Part shown: positions 26,876 to 38,152 of the stretch, piece after piece
Layout: each line of letters starts with the position of its first letter
Position numbering within the stretch: position 1 is the stretch's first letter
Origin: Leptodactylus fallax
Taxonomy: Eukaryota > Chordata > Amphibia > Anura > Leptodactylidae
Assembly (NCBI GenBank): GCA_947044405.1
Contig: CAMRHE010000657.1
Location: forward strand, 384,001 to 448,000
DNA length: 64,000 nt
Direction of reading: 5' to 3'
Translations under genes and position numbers: made by a program
Notes under the pieces: generated by a model
Databases searched by the model: none
What the model was told of the DNA's origin: nothing
Seen by the model: only the letters and a program-made list of their open reading frames with translations

Positions 26876-28208
26876 AGATAGGTTCTAAGGAGCCCTAAGA
26901 AAATTCTACACTATGTTTTATAGATAGGTTCCTAGGAGCCCTGACAGTGTTCTACACTATGTTTTATAGATAGGTTCTTAGGAGTCCTAAGAAAGTTCTA
27001 CACTATGTTTTATAGATAGGTTCCTAGGAGCCCTAAGAGTATTCTAGACTATGTTTTATAGATAGGTTCCTAGGAGCCCTGACAGTGTTCTACACTATGT
27101 TTTATAGATAGGTTCCTAGGAGCCCTGACAATGTTCTACACTATGTTTTATAGATAGGTTCCTAGGAGCCCTGACAATGTTCTACACTATGTTTTATAGA
27201 TAGGTTCCTAGGAGCCCTGACAGTGTTCTACACTATGTTTTATAGATGGGTTCCTAGGAGCACTGACAGTGTTCTACACTATGTTTTATAGATAGGTTCC
27301 TAGGAGCACTGACAGTGTTCTACACTATGTTTTATAGATAGGTTCCTAGGAGCCCAAAGAGTGTTCTACACTATGTTTTATAGATAGGTTCCCAGGAGCC
27401 CAAAGAGTGTTCTACACTATGTTTTATAGATAGGTTCCTAGGAGCCCTGACAGTGTTCTACACTATGTTTTATAGATAGGTTCTTAGGAGTCCTAAGAAA
27501 GTTCTACACTATGTTTTATAGATAGGTTCCTAGGAGCCCTAAGAGTATTCTAGACTATGTTTTATAGATAGGTTCCTAGGAGCCCTGACAGTGTTCTACA
27601 CTATGTTTTATAGATAGGTTCCTAGGAGCCCTAAGAATATTCTACACTATGATTTATAGATAGGTTCCTAGGAGCCCTGACAGTGTTCTACACTATGTTT
27701 TATAGATAGGTTCCTAGGAGCCCTGACAATGTTCTACACTATGTTTTATAGATAGGTTCCTAGGAGCCCTGACAATGTTCTACACTATGTTTTATAGATA
27801 GGTTCCTAGGAGCCCTGACAGTGTTCTACACTATGTTTTATAGATGGGTTCCTAGGAGCACTGACAGTGTTCTACACTATGTTTTATAGATAGGTTCCTA
27901 GGAGCACTGACAGTGTTCTACACTATGTTTTATAGATAGGTTCCTAGGAGCCCAAAGAGTGTTCTACACTATGTTTTATAGATAGGTTCCCAAGAGCCCA
28001 AAGAGTGTTCTACACTATGTTTTATAGATAGGTTCCTAGGAGCCCTGACAGTGTTCTACACTATGTTTTATACATAGGTTCCTAGGAGCCCTGACAGTGT
28101 TATACACTATGTTTTATAGATAGGTGCCTAGGAGCCCTGACAGTGTCCTACACTATGTTTTATAGATAGGTTCCTAGGAGTCCTAAGAGTGTTCTACACT
28201 ATATTTTA
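26876..28208. repeat. 46-bp satellite array, 29 monomers, with an 11-monomer higher-order repeat
   Basis: The monomer core is gataggttcctaggagccc, then tgacagtgttctacacta and tgttttata. The last monomer anchor lies 1,288 bp (28 x 46) after the first, giving 29 monomers with essentially no length change. A distinctive monomer (taggttcttaggagtcctaa) recurs at 26971 and 27477, 506 bp apart (11 x 46). Another (tagatgggttcctagg) recurs at 27243 and 27841, 598 bp apart (13 x 46). A block of 11 monomers was therefore duplicated and two further monomers sit inside the second copy. Confidence 0.95.
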
Positions 28209-28283
28209 AGCTAATTTAAGGTTCATACTAAATGTGTTTGTCCCGAAATGAATCTTGAGAGGGTCCCCATCTCTAGTTCACAT

Positions 28284-29830
28284 ACATGCTACTCACTTGC
28301 TCCTATTTACCCTGTCTATTGTAAGGGAGTAACACGTGTCTTCAGGAACAGGTTACACACAGGTTCGTCTTCTACAGAGTCACATCTGGACATGCTTTCA
28401 CATACTGTGCAGTGCCAATGAGAGTTTTAGAACAGGATGAAAGTTTTAGAACTGTTTAGTGCCCTTGTATCCAGGCTAAGAGTAGTAGTCAGTGCTGTGC
28501 CCATGTATGCAGGATAAGAATAGTTGTACTGTGAAATGGCAATGTATAAATTGTACAGTGCTGCGGAATATGTTGGTGATATATAAATAAAATGTATTAT
28601 TATTATTATTAATATTATAATTACTATGTGCAGGATAAAAGTAGTAGTACTAGGCTGTGCTCATGAATCCAGAATAAGAGTAGTAGTAATGTACAGTGTC
28701 CAAGTATGCATGTTAAGAGTAGTAGTACTGTGCAGTGCCTATTTATCCAGTATAAGAGTAGTAGTACTGTGCTATCATCATGCCTAAATGTGTGGGAAGT
28801 GGTATGTCACTGCCGCAGACCAGATTGAGGGAACCAGAGGATGGGAGTAGTAGTGGCGGATGATGTGCCACCACCTAGGCCGAGCACACTCAACCATGCT
28901 CCCCAGCTCTGCATCTAGGCCGAACACAGCTGAGGGGGGTCCTGCAGCACTATCTGATGGTGGTTGTAGTAGTTTTCCCCAGGGTGCTTCCAGTTAAAAA
29001 AGGAACCTCTCTTCTCTGAGCCGGTGTGGTGTAAATCGGAAGGGCCCTGATGGTAAGGCAAGAACAACTCAGGCAGCCAGTAGTGCAGTTGAAGCAGGAT
29101 AACACTTTACTCAGCAACTGAACAGGTAATACAACAAACAGCTTCCAAATGGGGGTTGTAGTTCTCCAGGGTCCAACTCCCCAGCCTTGGTCTTAGGAGG
29201 GTGCCCAGGGATGTTAAGGCTCTGGCTCTAAGGTTAAACTCCACTCCAACTATAACTCCTCTCCTCTGCCTCTTCCAGCAGCAGATACTGGGGGCTGTAG
29301 TGTAAGGTAGTCCTGACAGGGATCTGGTAACCTTGTATAAGGTGCCAGTCAACTTCTCCTGTCTTGGAACTCCACTGCTCCTCCTAGCACAAAGTCCAAA
29401 CTTTAGACATCTGAACTTTCTAGCTCAGGGCTGTCTCTAGAAGAGCCTTGGGCTGTATCTTTCTCCTAGGGGCTATATGGAGATCTGCTAGAGTTCAGTG
29501 TGTCAGTGCAAACCTACACTGTCTACTGCTAACTGCTAGACTCACAACTCCGCTCTAGACTGAGCTCTAACGGTTGCCCAGGAGACAAAAGTCTCCTCAG
29601 ACCCCGCCCAGTGGCCTGTGATAGGTCAGGGCTGTACCAAGAGAAGAGGTTTAAAACACAGGAGGGAACTACAGGGAACAACAATGGGATGAGCTGCAGA
29701 ACAGTGACATAGAACACAGAAGACAGGACATACCAACATAACCTAGAAGCACAAGAGACAGACAATAAAAGCCGTAGCACTCTGGGATGCTGCATTACTG
29801 TGCAGTGCTTATATATAGGATAAGAACAGA
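28284..29830. repeat. Degenerate ~39-bp repeat interrupted by about 1 kb of unclassified sequence
   Basis: Units such as tgcaggataagagtagtagt recur at about 28460-28770 with period near 39 bp. They are interrupted at 28543-28615 by a short SINE-like fragment (gtgctgcggaatatgttgg). A last related unit (gtgcagtgcttatatatagg) appears at about 29797. Sequence between 28785 and 29795 has no recognised domain; it may be an inserted element, but no ends or duplication were found. Confidence 0.45.
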
Positions 29831-30129
29831 CACCGAATATATAACCTCACACTTACCTTAAACATGTCCTCTGGTAATGTCCTCTTTCTGCAGTGTTGCA
29901 GGTCTATGTCGGGAGTCAGCACAGATGTATGCAGGAGGATAGGACGGGTGGGCCTGGGCATTCATTTTGAAATGCCCCTAAAAGCATTGGCTCTATATTC
30001 CAGCCATCTCTCATTGCTATTGGCAGGCTATTGCTACCATCTTGCCACCAGGGTGTTGTGGCCTTTCCGTGGGTTTCCAGACACCCCAGTTGGGAATAGC
30101 TGCATCAAAACAATAAAATAACACTAGGA

Positions 30130-30260
30130 CGTGTGCCACACCGCTCTATGTCTTATAGTCTATTCCTGGTTAATAACTTCACCCTTCTCAGCACTTGTTT
30201 AATTAAAAGCGCCGAGCTGGTAATTAACTCATTTGTAGTTATGAGGTTGTGTATAAAATC
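30130..30260. other. Candidate conserved non-coding element
   Basis: Non-repeat sequence with clustered homeobox-type sites (cttgtttaattaaaagc, ctggtaattaactcattt) between repeat fragments. The composition is like vertebrate conserved enhancers. There is no direct proof of function. Confidence 0.25.
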
Positions 30261-31103
30261 CGGTGCGTTTCATGTCACTGAGGACAGGGATGGAGAACCC
30301 ATGGCACATGAAAAGCCCTGGATTCATACAAAGGGCACTTACAAAGATTGAGGATAATTACATAGTTACAAAGTCATTGAGGCTGAAAAGAGACATCCAA
30401 TTCAATTTCATATACAACCCCTCCATAAAGGAGAGCACAATTTCCTATTCTTCATTACAATATAGTGTCTGAATATTCTTCCTTTTATGCTTAAAGGAGC
30501 CCCGCTGACAAGTGTCCTTTTTATTTGCAGCCTGTTTCCTAGCAATGGCTCTGTTCATTACATTTCTGATGTCCATGATAAACATTGCAAGGCTTCAGTC
30601 TTTCCAGATTTATCATTTGCCTTCGATCACCACTGATCAGCTACATGATGTGTTTGCAGACATGAGGCCGCCACCAACCAGGTGCCTTGTAAACAGTGTC
30701 AATCCAGGGTACGAGACATTAACCTGCTGTTCTTGACAGGCGCAGTAGACTGATAATCTTAGTCTTGTGATTTTACAGTATCTTTACTTACAGTTCTATG
30801 TAAAAACACCAATTAGAACACATGCTGGAATAATAATTCATGAAGTGGCTGACTGTCTTAGCTCTGCTACATCTGAACATCATCAATAGAGGTGAGCGAA
30901 CTTGGCCTGCTACAGAGCAGACATAAACAGATTGACAAATCAGCAAAAATGAAATTGGAAAAATATGTTTCAATGTAATAACCTTGTCAGAGCGCTAGAC
31001 GTGTTGTGTTCTTGTAAATTACCCGCACATTGCTAATTAGATGGATCACCCATATGCTCCAGATAAACTGTACAATTGGTAAGGCACACAGAAAAAACAT
31101 CCT

Positions 31104-31855
31104 GAGGCTAAGGCCCCACGTAGCGGAAAAAGCTCTGCGGGAAAAACTGCGGCAGCAACACATCGCGTTTTTCCCACAGCACTTTTCACAGAAAGTCTGC
31201 AGAGGTTTCTGCTTCAATTACAGTAATACCTCGTACATTCGTGAGGTTAGGGTCCAGAACCGGTCGCGGATCGTGAGGAATCGCGAATGTTTGGTACAAG
31301 TAATTAGAAGCGCTTACAATGCCAATTTCTAATGTTTAACCCCTAAATATCAATAAACTTTACCCTACAGTACTGTACAGTATACTAAAGTATACTGTAC
31401 AGTACTGTATATTAATACATTCATTCATTTTTCTTATACACTCACAGTAAAATGAAACTAATTACCGGGTACGTAACGAACAGGACGCTACTACCCAATA
31501 GCGAAGGTGTTTTTTTTTTTTAAATTTCACAGATCTGAGAAAAAAGAGCAAAATCTATATATGTTAATTGACAAAAAAATATCGCGAATCTGTGAATTCG
31601 CAAATTCGGAAACGCGAGTGTACGAGGTATTACTGTATACCTATAGGGAAACCGCCTGCATTTCCATAGGCATAATTGACATGCTGTGATTTCCAAAACC
31701 GCAATGGTTTTGGAAATCACGGTATGTCCGCTGCGCATATTTTACCGCTTTGTGGGGATGGGATTTGCTAGAATCCTATCCATGACACAGTGACTGTAAA
31801 ACACCGCGTTTTTTTCCGCGGCGTTTCTGACACATGGGGCCCCAGCCTGAGACGG
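31104..31855. mobile_element. 'aaggccccac' MITE split by a TA-specific MITE
   Basis: The ends are ctgaggctaaggccccacgt and acatggggccccagcctgag, inverted. A 415-bp element (31221-31635) sits inside it. With that removed, the interior aligns to the related copy at 32861-33137. Confidence 0.75.
31221..31635. mobile_element. Tc1/mariner-type MITE (TA target) nested in another MITE
   Basis: The terminal repeats are cagtaatacctcgtaca and tgtacgaggtattactg, exact inverses, flanked by TA at 31219-31220 and 31636-31637. The uninterrupted relative near 32985-33010 reads gcttcaattataactatagg. Removing the insert and one TA here gives the same sequence with one mismatch. The interior is AT-rich and contains a short palindrome (tacagtactgta), with no transposase. 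Confidence 0.85.
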
Positions 31856-32169
31856 GTTGCACATGACCATGTGCTAGCCGCCGGCCGTGAACGAACGGCT
31901 GTTCGTTGTCATCCGTGTGCCGCCTGGGCACCGACTATGCTTCTGCAGCCTCATTAATTCAATGAATAGGAGACGCAGAAGCACGGCCACAAAATCGGAC
32001 AGGAACATGACTTGATCCATATTTTACGGCCCAGACTGTTGGCCCACATACAGGACAGTGTAATTCACGGTTATGTGTACAGACCCACAGAAATGGATGG
32101 GTCAGTGTGCTATCCAGGAAAAACTTGGATAGCACACTAAACTAGCACATTGTCATGTGCAAGGGGCTT

Positions 32170-32860
32170 AAGGGGTTTTCCGGGCAAAAAAAAAATTTCA
32201 AAAATGGTCCGTTAGTGCTATTAATAGGTTAATAAGTGCAACTAAATACCTTTAGCAGTGTTGTGAGTGATTTATGGGTTTCTCTGGCATCTCCTGCATT
32301 TTTTTACATGGTGTAGCTTCCTGTTCTGTTTTCCTACAACTACCATGATACATTGCATGAGCTGACTCACACTACCTCCTCCTCTAACTCCCTCCCCCCT
32401 CCCTCTCTCTCTCACTCCCTCACCCCACCATTTCCATAGCTAACCTACCCACTATTAGCCCTTCCCAACTAACTAACTCAGCCCATCCCCCCACCCCATC
32501 ATACTTACCTTTCTTCCTGTCCGGACCTTCTGGGCTGAGAGGTCACTTCCTTCTTGACGTCTGTAGCTGGCACTCCGGCTTTATTGCACAGGCGCAATAG
32601 AAGAAAGTGATGTTCCGTGGCCAGAAGATCCGGACAGGAAGACAGGTAAGTATGATGGGGTAGGGGAGGGGGTTAGTATTGGTGACGTTCTGTTTCCAGA
32701 AACCTGGGAAACGGAACATCACCATAAAATCTGAAAGTGTGCCTGGGGGGTCGATCTTGGTAAATATAGATTTTTTTTGTAAAGTAAGTTAGAAAGTAGG
32801 CTGGGGGAGGGTGTTTAGCTTAGTGTAAAAATATGATTTTATCACGGACAACCCCTTTAA
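32170..32860. mobile_element. MITE with 'aaggggtt' ends
   Basis: The left end is ttaaggggttttccggg and the right end cacggacaacccctttaa. The interior arms contain the inverted pair tcctgtccggaccttctgg and ccagaagatccggacagga. It abuts the next MITE directly. Confidence 0.6.
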
Positions 32861-33137
32861 GGCTAAGGCTCCATGCAGCAGGCCGCAGCCAAAAAGCTCT
32901 GTGGGAAAAAACGTGGCAAAAATGAATTTTTTCTGCAGCGCTTTTCACAGAAAGTCCACAGAGTTTTCCTTTGTGGACTTTCTGCTTCAATTATAACTAT
33001 AGGGAAACCGCCGGAGGTATTACTGACATGTTCAAGAGTTTTGGAAATCGCAATATTTCCACTGTGTGTATTTTTCTGCAATGTGTGGATGGGATCGCTA
33101 GAATCCCATCCACTTTGCAGGGACTGTAAAACGCCTT
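32861..33137. mobile_element. 'aaggccccac' family copy with an unoccupied insertion site
   Basis: Related to 31104-31855 but without the 415-bp insert. It serves as the natural empty site for that insertion. A shorter relative follows at 33140-33258, with ends gaggccccacaatgcag and ctgcaatatggggcctc. Confidence 0.65.
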
Positions 33138-33429
33138 AGGCCGAGGCCCCACAATGCAGAAACGCAGCTTTTTTTGTTGCAGAGTTTGTCTTGCAGAGTT
33201 TGCCACAACAAAATCTGCAAGAAAAAAAAATCTGCGTTTCCTGCAATATGGGGCCTCAGCCAAAGGTTAAAGTAACAGGTAGCGAAACACAGTTTAAAAA
33301 GCTGCAAAAGAAATTCAAAAATACTTTGTGGATTTTTTTGCAGTGTTTTTCAGTGAGTTTTGGCTGTGTTCTCTGCTTTTTTCTTCCCCTATTAAATCTA
33401 TAAGGAAAACGATTGCAATTCCACAACTA

Positions 33430-34984
33430 CAGTGGGTACGGAAAGTATTCAGACCCCTTTAAATTTTTCACTCTTTGTTTCATTGCAGCCATTTGCTAAA
33501 AGCAAAAAAGTTCCTTTTATTTCTCATTAATGTACACTCAGCTCCCCATCTTGACTGAAAAAAACAGAAATGTAGATATTTTTGCAAATTTATTAAAAAA
33601 GAAAAACTGAAATCTCACATGGTCATAAGTATTCAGACCCTTTGCTCAGTATTGAGTAGAAGCATCCTTTTGAGCTAGTACAGCCAGGAGTCTTCTTGGG
33701 AATGATGCAACAAGTTTTTTACATCTGGATTTGGGGATCCTCTGCCATTCTTCCTTGCAGATCCTCTCCAGTTCTGTCAGGTTGGATGGTGAACGTTGGT
33801 GGAGCCATTTTCAGGTCTCTCCAGAGATGCTCAATTGGGTTGAGGTCAGGGCTCTGGCTGGGCCAGTCAAGAATGGTCACAGAGTTGTTCCGAAGCCACT
33901 CCTTTGTTATTTTAGCTGTGCTTAGGGTCATTGTCTTGTTGGAAGGTGAACCTTCAGCCCAGTCTGAGGTCCAGAGCACTCTGGCAGAGGTTTTCTTCCA
34001 GGATATTTCTGTACTTGGTCGCATTCATCTTTCCTTCAATTGCAACCAGTCATCCTGTCCCCCATAGCATGATGCTGCCACCACCATGTTTCACTGTTGG
34101 GATTGTATTGGGCAGGTGATGAGCAGTTCCTGGTTTTCTCCACACATACCGCTTAGAATTAACACCAAAAAGTTCAATCTTCGTCTCATCAGATCAGAGA
34201 ATCTTATTTCTCATAGTCTGGGAGTGGTTCGTGTATTTTTTGGCAAACTCTAAAGCCCTGACTGGTGGAGGGCTGCAGTGATAGTTGACTTTGTGGAAGT
34301 TTCTCCCATCTCCCTCCTGCATCTCTGGAGCTCAGCCACAGTGATCTTTGGCTTCTTCTTTACCTCTCTCACCAAGGCTCTTCTCCCACGATTGCTCAGT
34401 TTGGCTGGACGGCCAGGTCTAGGAAGAGTTCTGGTCATCCCAAACTTCTTCCATTTAAGGATTATGGAGGCCACTGTGCTCTTAGGAACCTTGAGTGCTG
34501 CAGAAATTCTTTTGTAACCTTGGCCAGATCTGTGCCTTGCCACAATTCTGTCTCTGAGCTCCTTGGGCAGTTCCTTTGACCTCATGATTCTCATTTGCTC
34601 TGACATGCACTGTGAGCTGTGAGGTCTTATATAGACAGGTGTGTGCCTTTCCTAATCAAGTCCAATCAGTTTAATTAAACACAGCTGGACTCCAATGAAG
34701 GAGCAGAACCATCTCAAGGAGGATCAGAAGGAAATGGACAGCATGTGAGTTAAATATGAGTGTCACAGCAAAGGCTCTGAATACTTATGACCATGTGATA
34801 TTTCAGTTTTTCTTTTTTAATAAATTTGCAACAATACCTACATTTCCGTTTTTCTTCTGTGAAGATGGGCAGCTGAGTGTACATTAATGAGAAATAAAAT
34901 GAACTTTTTTGCTTTTAGCAAATGGCTGCAATGAAACAAAGAGTGAAAAATTTAAAGGGGTCTGAATACTTTCTGTACCCACTG
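33430..34984 (-). mobile_element. Full-length Tc1 transposon (1,555 bp), broken transposase
   Basis: The ends cagtgggtacggaaagtatt and, inverted, cagtgggtacagaaagtatt are flanked by TA at 33428-33429 and 34985-34986. The inverted arms run about 150 bp and differ at only a few positions, so insertion was recent or the ends have been conserved. The transposase is read on the minus strand. Confidence 0.93.
33719..34606 (-). pseudogene. Tc1 transposase pseudogene (DD34E type)
   Basis: The N-terminal 118 residues (34250-34606) start MSEQMRIMRSKELPKELRDR. They include the HTH (YKRISAALKVPKSTVASIIL) and the GRPAKL linker (GRPR-like AT-hook), and end at a stop after HQSGL. The next block reads [13 protein letters not shown] with TGA in place of the usual Trp codon before the first catalytic Asp. 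In the minus-strand reading the second Asp motif (QQDNDPKH) is present, but a small deletion near 33918 shifts the frame into [12 protein letters not shown]. The C-terminal part then keeps [15 protein letters not shown] with the catalytic Glu. Three breaks make it non-functional, though its ends could be mobilised by another source. Confidence 0.85.
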
Positions 34985-35539
34985 TAGTGTTGCACAAATC
35001 AGTTTGCAACAAACCGAATTCGACCTGAATATTTTAACAAAACCAAACAATGGACATGTTCGGTCCAAACAAAACTGCCAGGGGAACCTCACGAATATTC
35101 GTAAGATGAATCTCGTGTGGTTCGCCTAACACATACTCACCTCCAGTAGACTACCATGACCCACCACGGTAATCAATTGTATCAGCTGGTGCTGAGTCTA
35201 TTACAAAGCTGGAGACAAATGGGCAGTTACTTACCACTGGGCCTCCTTAAAACCTCGAGCTATGGGCAACCATCCATTTCACACATATTATAATCTACCC
35301 CTGGTGGCCAAGTTTTACTATGGAGTCCCAGTGTTATCTCTGCAAAGTGTATTATCCTTGGTCTGTTGCATTACTCCTACACTATCATGTGTGCAATTTA
35401 CCTGTATTTTACATCATTATATGTTTTTTCCTATGCTGTGAGGTTACAGGTACATTTGTGTGTAAGTTATTCTTATGCTATGGTGTACTATCTCATTGTA
35501 GTGTGAAGTCACTGTATCATTCATGTGCTGTAACAATGT

Positions 35540-37330
35540 CCCTATGTATTGTGACATCACTGTGTTTAATATCTCTGTACTAGGACATCACTGTGTATAT
35601 TATCCCTGTACTGTGACATCACTGTGTATATTATCCCTGTACTGTGACATCACTGTGTGTATTATCTCTGTACTGTGACATCACTGTGTTTATTATCTCT
35701 GTACTATGACATCACTGTGTTTATTATCCCTGTACTGTGACATCACTGTGTGTATTATCCCTGTACTGTGACCTCACTGTGTTTAGCACCTCTGTACTGT
35801 GACATCACTGTGTGTATTATCCCTATACTGTTACATCACTGAGTCTATTATGCTTATACTGTGACCTCACTGTGTGTATTATCTCTGTACTGTGACATCA
35901 CTGTATTTATTATCCCTATACTGTCACATCACTGAGTCTATTATGCCTGTACTGTGACATCACTGTGTGAATTATCCCTGTACGGTGACATCACTGTGTC
36001 TATTATGCCTGTACTGTGACATCACTGTGTATTATCCCTGTACTGTGACATCACTGAGTCTATTATGCCTGTACTGTGACATCACTGTGTATTATCCCTG
36101 TACTGTTACATCACTGTGTTTATTATCCCTGTACTGTGACATCACTGAGTCTATTATCCCTGTACTGTGACCTCACTGTGTATATTATCTCTGTACTGTG
36201 CCATCACTGTGTGTATTATCCCTGTACTGTGACCTCACTGAGTCTATTATCCCTGTACTGTGACCTCACTGTGTATATTATCTCTGTACTGTGACATCAC
36301 TGTGTATATTATCTCTGTACTGTGATATCACTATGTTTATTATCCCTATACTGTGACATCACTGTGTATATTACCTGTACTGTGACATCACTGTGTGCAT
36401 TACCCCTGTACTGTGACATCACTGTGTATATTATCCCTGTACTGTGACATCACTGTGTGTATTATCCCTATATTGTCACATCACTGAGTCTATTATGCCT
36501 GTACTGTGACAACACTGTGTGTATTATCACTGTACTGTGACATCACTGTGTATATTATCTCTGTACTGTGCCATCACTGTGTGTATTATCCCTGTACTGT
36601 GACATCACTGAGTCTATTATCCCTGTACTGTGATCTCACTGTGTATATTATCTCTGTACTGTGACATCACTGTGTATATTATCTCTGTACTGTGATATCA
36701 CTATGTTTATTATCCCTATACTGTGACATCACTGTGTATATTACCTGTACTGTGACATCACTGTGTGCATTACCCCTGTACTGTGACATCACTGTGTATA
36801 TTATCCCTGTACTGTGACACCACTGTGTGTATTATCCCTATATTGTCACATCACTGACTCTATTATGCCTGTACTGTGACAACACTGTGTGTATTATCAC
36901 TGTACTGTGACATCACTGTGTATATTATCTCTGTACTGTGCCATCACTGTGTGTATTATCCCTGTACTGTGACATCACTGAGTCTATTATCCCTGTACTG
37001 TGATCTCACTGTGTATATTATCTCTGTACTGTGACATCACTGTGTATATTATCTCTGTACTGTGATATCACTATGTTTATTATCCCTATACTGTGACATC
37101 ACTGTGTATGTTACCTGTACTGTGACATCACTGTGTGCATTACCCCTGTACTGTGACATCACTGTGTATATTATCCCTGTACTGTGACATCATTGTGTGT
37201 ATTATCCCTATATTGTCACATCACTGACTCTATTATGCCTGTACTGTGACAACACTGTGTGTATTATCACTGTACTGTGACATCACTGTGTATATTACCT
37301 GTACTGTGACATCACTGTGTGTGTTACTTT
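35540..37330. repeat. 31-bp minisatellite, about 57 monomers, with 370-bp higher-order repeat
   Basis: The monomer is attatccctgtactgtgac followed by atcactgtgtgt. Successive actgtgacat anchors are 31 bp apart. The variant monomer tattgtcacatcact recurs at 36471, 36841 and 37211, two steps of exactly 370 bp, showing a 12-monomer (12 x 31 minus 2) block present about three times. Most monomers carry TGACATCA, a near match to a CRE/ATF site. The array ends about 600 bp before a TATA box of the ankyrin gene. Open frames through it are not genes. Confidence 0.95.
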
Positions 37331-37940
37331 TATATTAATATGAGTGGTATTCCGGTATTATTACATGTTACTCCCCTGCATGTAACAATGTAACAGGACT
37401 ACAAGGACAGTGATACAAAATACAGTTTATTTTGGAGGTCCCTATGTGACGCACATTTTGCCCTTTTTCGTCAGGCTGTATTATTTTAGCCCAATGTACT
37501 AAATTGTATAGATTATAAATTTGCGTGTGCAGTTAGCCAATGCTGCTATGCCACGGTTGGTGAATCACTAGACATAATTATAGGGTTCTGTCAGTTTAAT
37601 GTGACCAGTTCTAGAGAAGACTAATACTTATCTATCTATATAAAGCCCATATTGTCTTCCTGCAGCACAAGACAGGACAAAAGGCTGATCATTTCCAGAA
37701 TCTACCCAATGCACAAGTCTAATCTCCATACCTCTAAAGCATTGCAGTGATAAAAGAGTTAATATGTTATACACTGCAACAGGTTCCAGCCCTCTATTCT
37801 GTGTAAATAGGAAAGCCCCCACCCCAAGTCTCTCCCACAGGGAGGCTGGACACTTAACAATGAGTCTCTCTAGCAGCCTCAGAGCACAGCTGTGGGTTGA
37901 CACTGGAGTGATGCTATTTACGCCCCCTTAACTTCAACCT

Positions 37941-37946
37941 TATAAA
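37941..37946 (+). promoter_or_regulatory. Candidate TATA box for the ankrd63-like gene
   Basis: TATAAA lies in the context ccttataaacagggcg, within a GC-richer, non-repeat stretch. Start of transcription would be near 37970. A matching splice donor follows at 38153. Confidence 0.35.
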
Positions 37947-37969
37947 CAGGGCGATAGGTGGCAGAAGCC

Positions 37970-38152
37970 ATTGATGATGAACTTAGGCACTGAAAGCAAA
38001 GAGCTGGAAGCTTCGCTACTGGCCAAGGACTGAGAGCTTGATTAGTCTCCTTTAAAAATCAGAAGGTAGCAGAGCTGAGTGCTGGATCAGGGTACCAAGG
38101 ACATCACAGCAGAGTCACGTAGGAGAAGACGTAGTATAAGGACAGGATTCAG
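37970..38152 (+). other. Possible 5' non-coding exon of the ankrd63-like gene
   Basis: The stretch downstream of the TATA box ends at a strong donor, gattcag|gtgagaat. No long frame is needed, so it would be 5' UTR. Possible acceptors before the start codon are acttcag (near 39053) and acgtcag (near 39092). Both have weak pyrimidine tracts, so a single-exon gene remains possible. Confidence 0.3.

Larger units (their letters stand above)
23541..28275 (+). mobile_element. hAT-like element carrying a 46-bp satellite
   Basis: The left end is tagagatgagcgaacctct and the right end, inverted, is tagagatggggaccctct. Flanking octamers are cttcacat (23533-23540) and gttcacat (28276-28283), a 7-of-8 match expected for a hAT 8-bp target-site duplication. 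Inside are AT-rich arms, a decayed BED-finger-like coding region (about 25033-26545) and then the 46-bp tandem array (26876-28208). The same family ends occur at 44302-44728 (short copy) and 52618-54470 (second satellite-bearing copy). hAT assignment rests on duplication size, termini and the BED-like stretch; no DDE domain with RNase H fold was recognised. Confidence 0.6.

Noticed and set aside
26876..28208. Regularly spaced repeats that could suggest a CRISPR array
   Set aside because: Monomers are contiguous with no unique spacers, and the genome is eukaryotic; the same holds for 35540-37330 and 53021-54361.
28785..29800. Possible solo LTR
   Set aside because: No TG...CA ends with a matching short duplication could be found, and no polyadenylation or primer-binding pattern is visible.
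30512..30736. Frame starting MSFLFAACFLAMALFITFLM, looking like a membrane segment after a possible acceptor
   Set aside because: No matching family and no convincing exon borders; hydrophobic stretches arise readily from T-rich DNA.
35967..36294. Open frames with repeated CTVTSLCLL-type units
   Set aside because: They are produced by the 31-bp minisatellite and have no independent evidence of coding.
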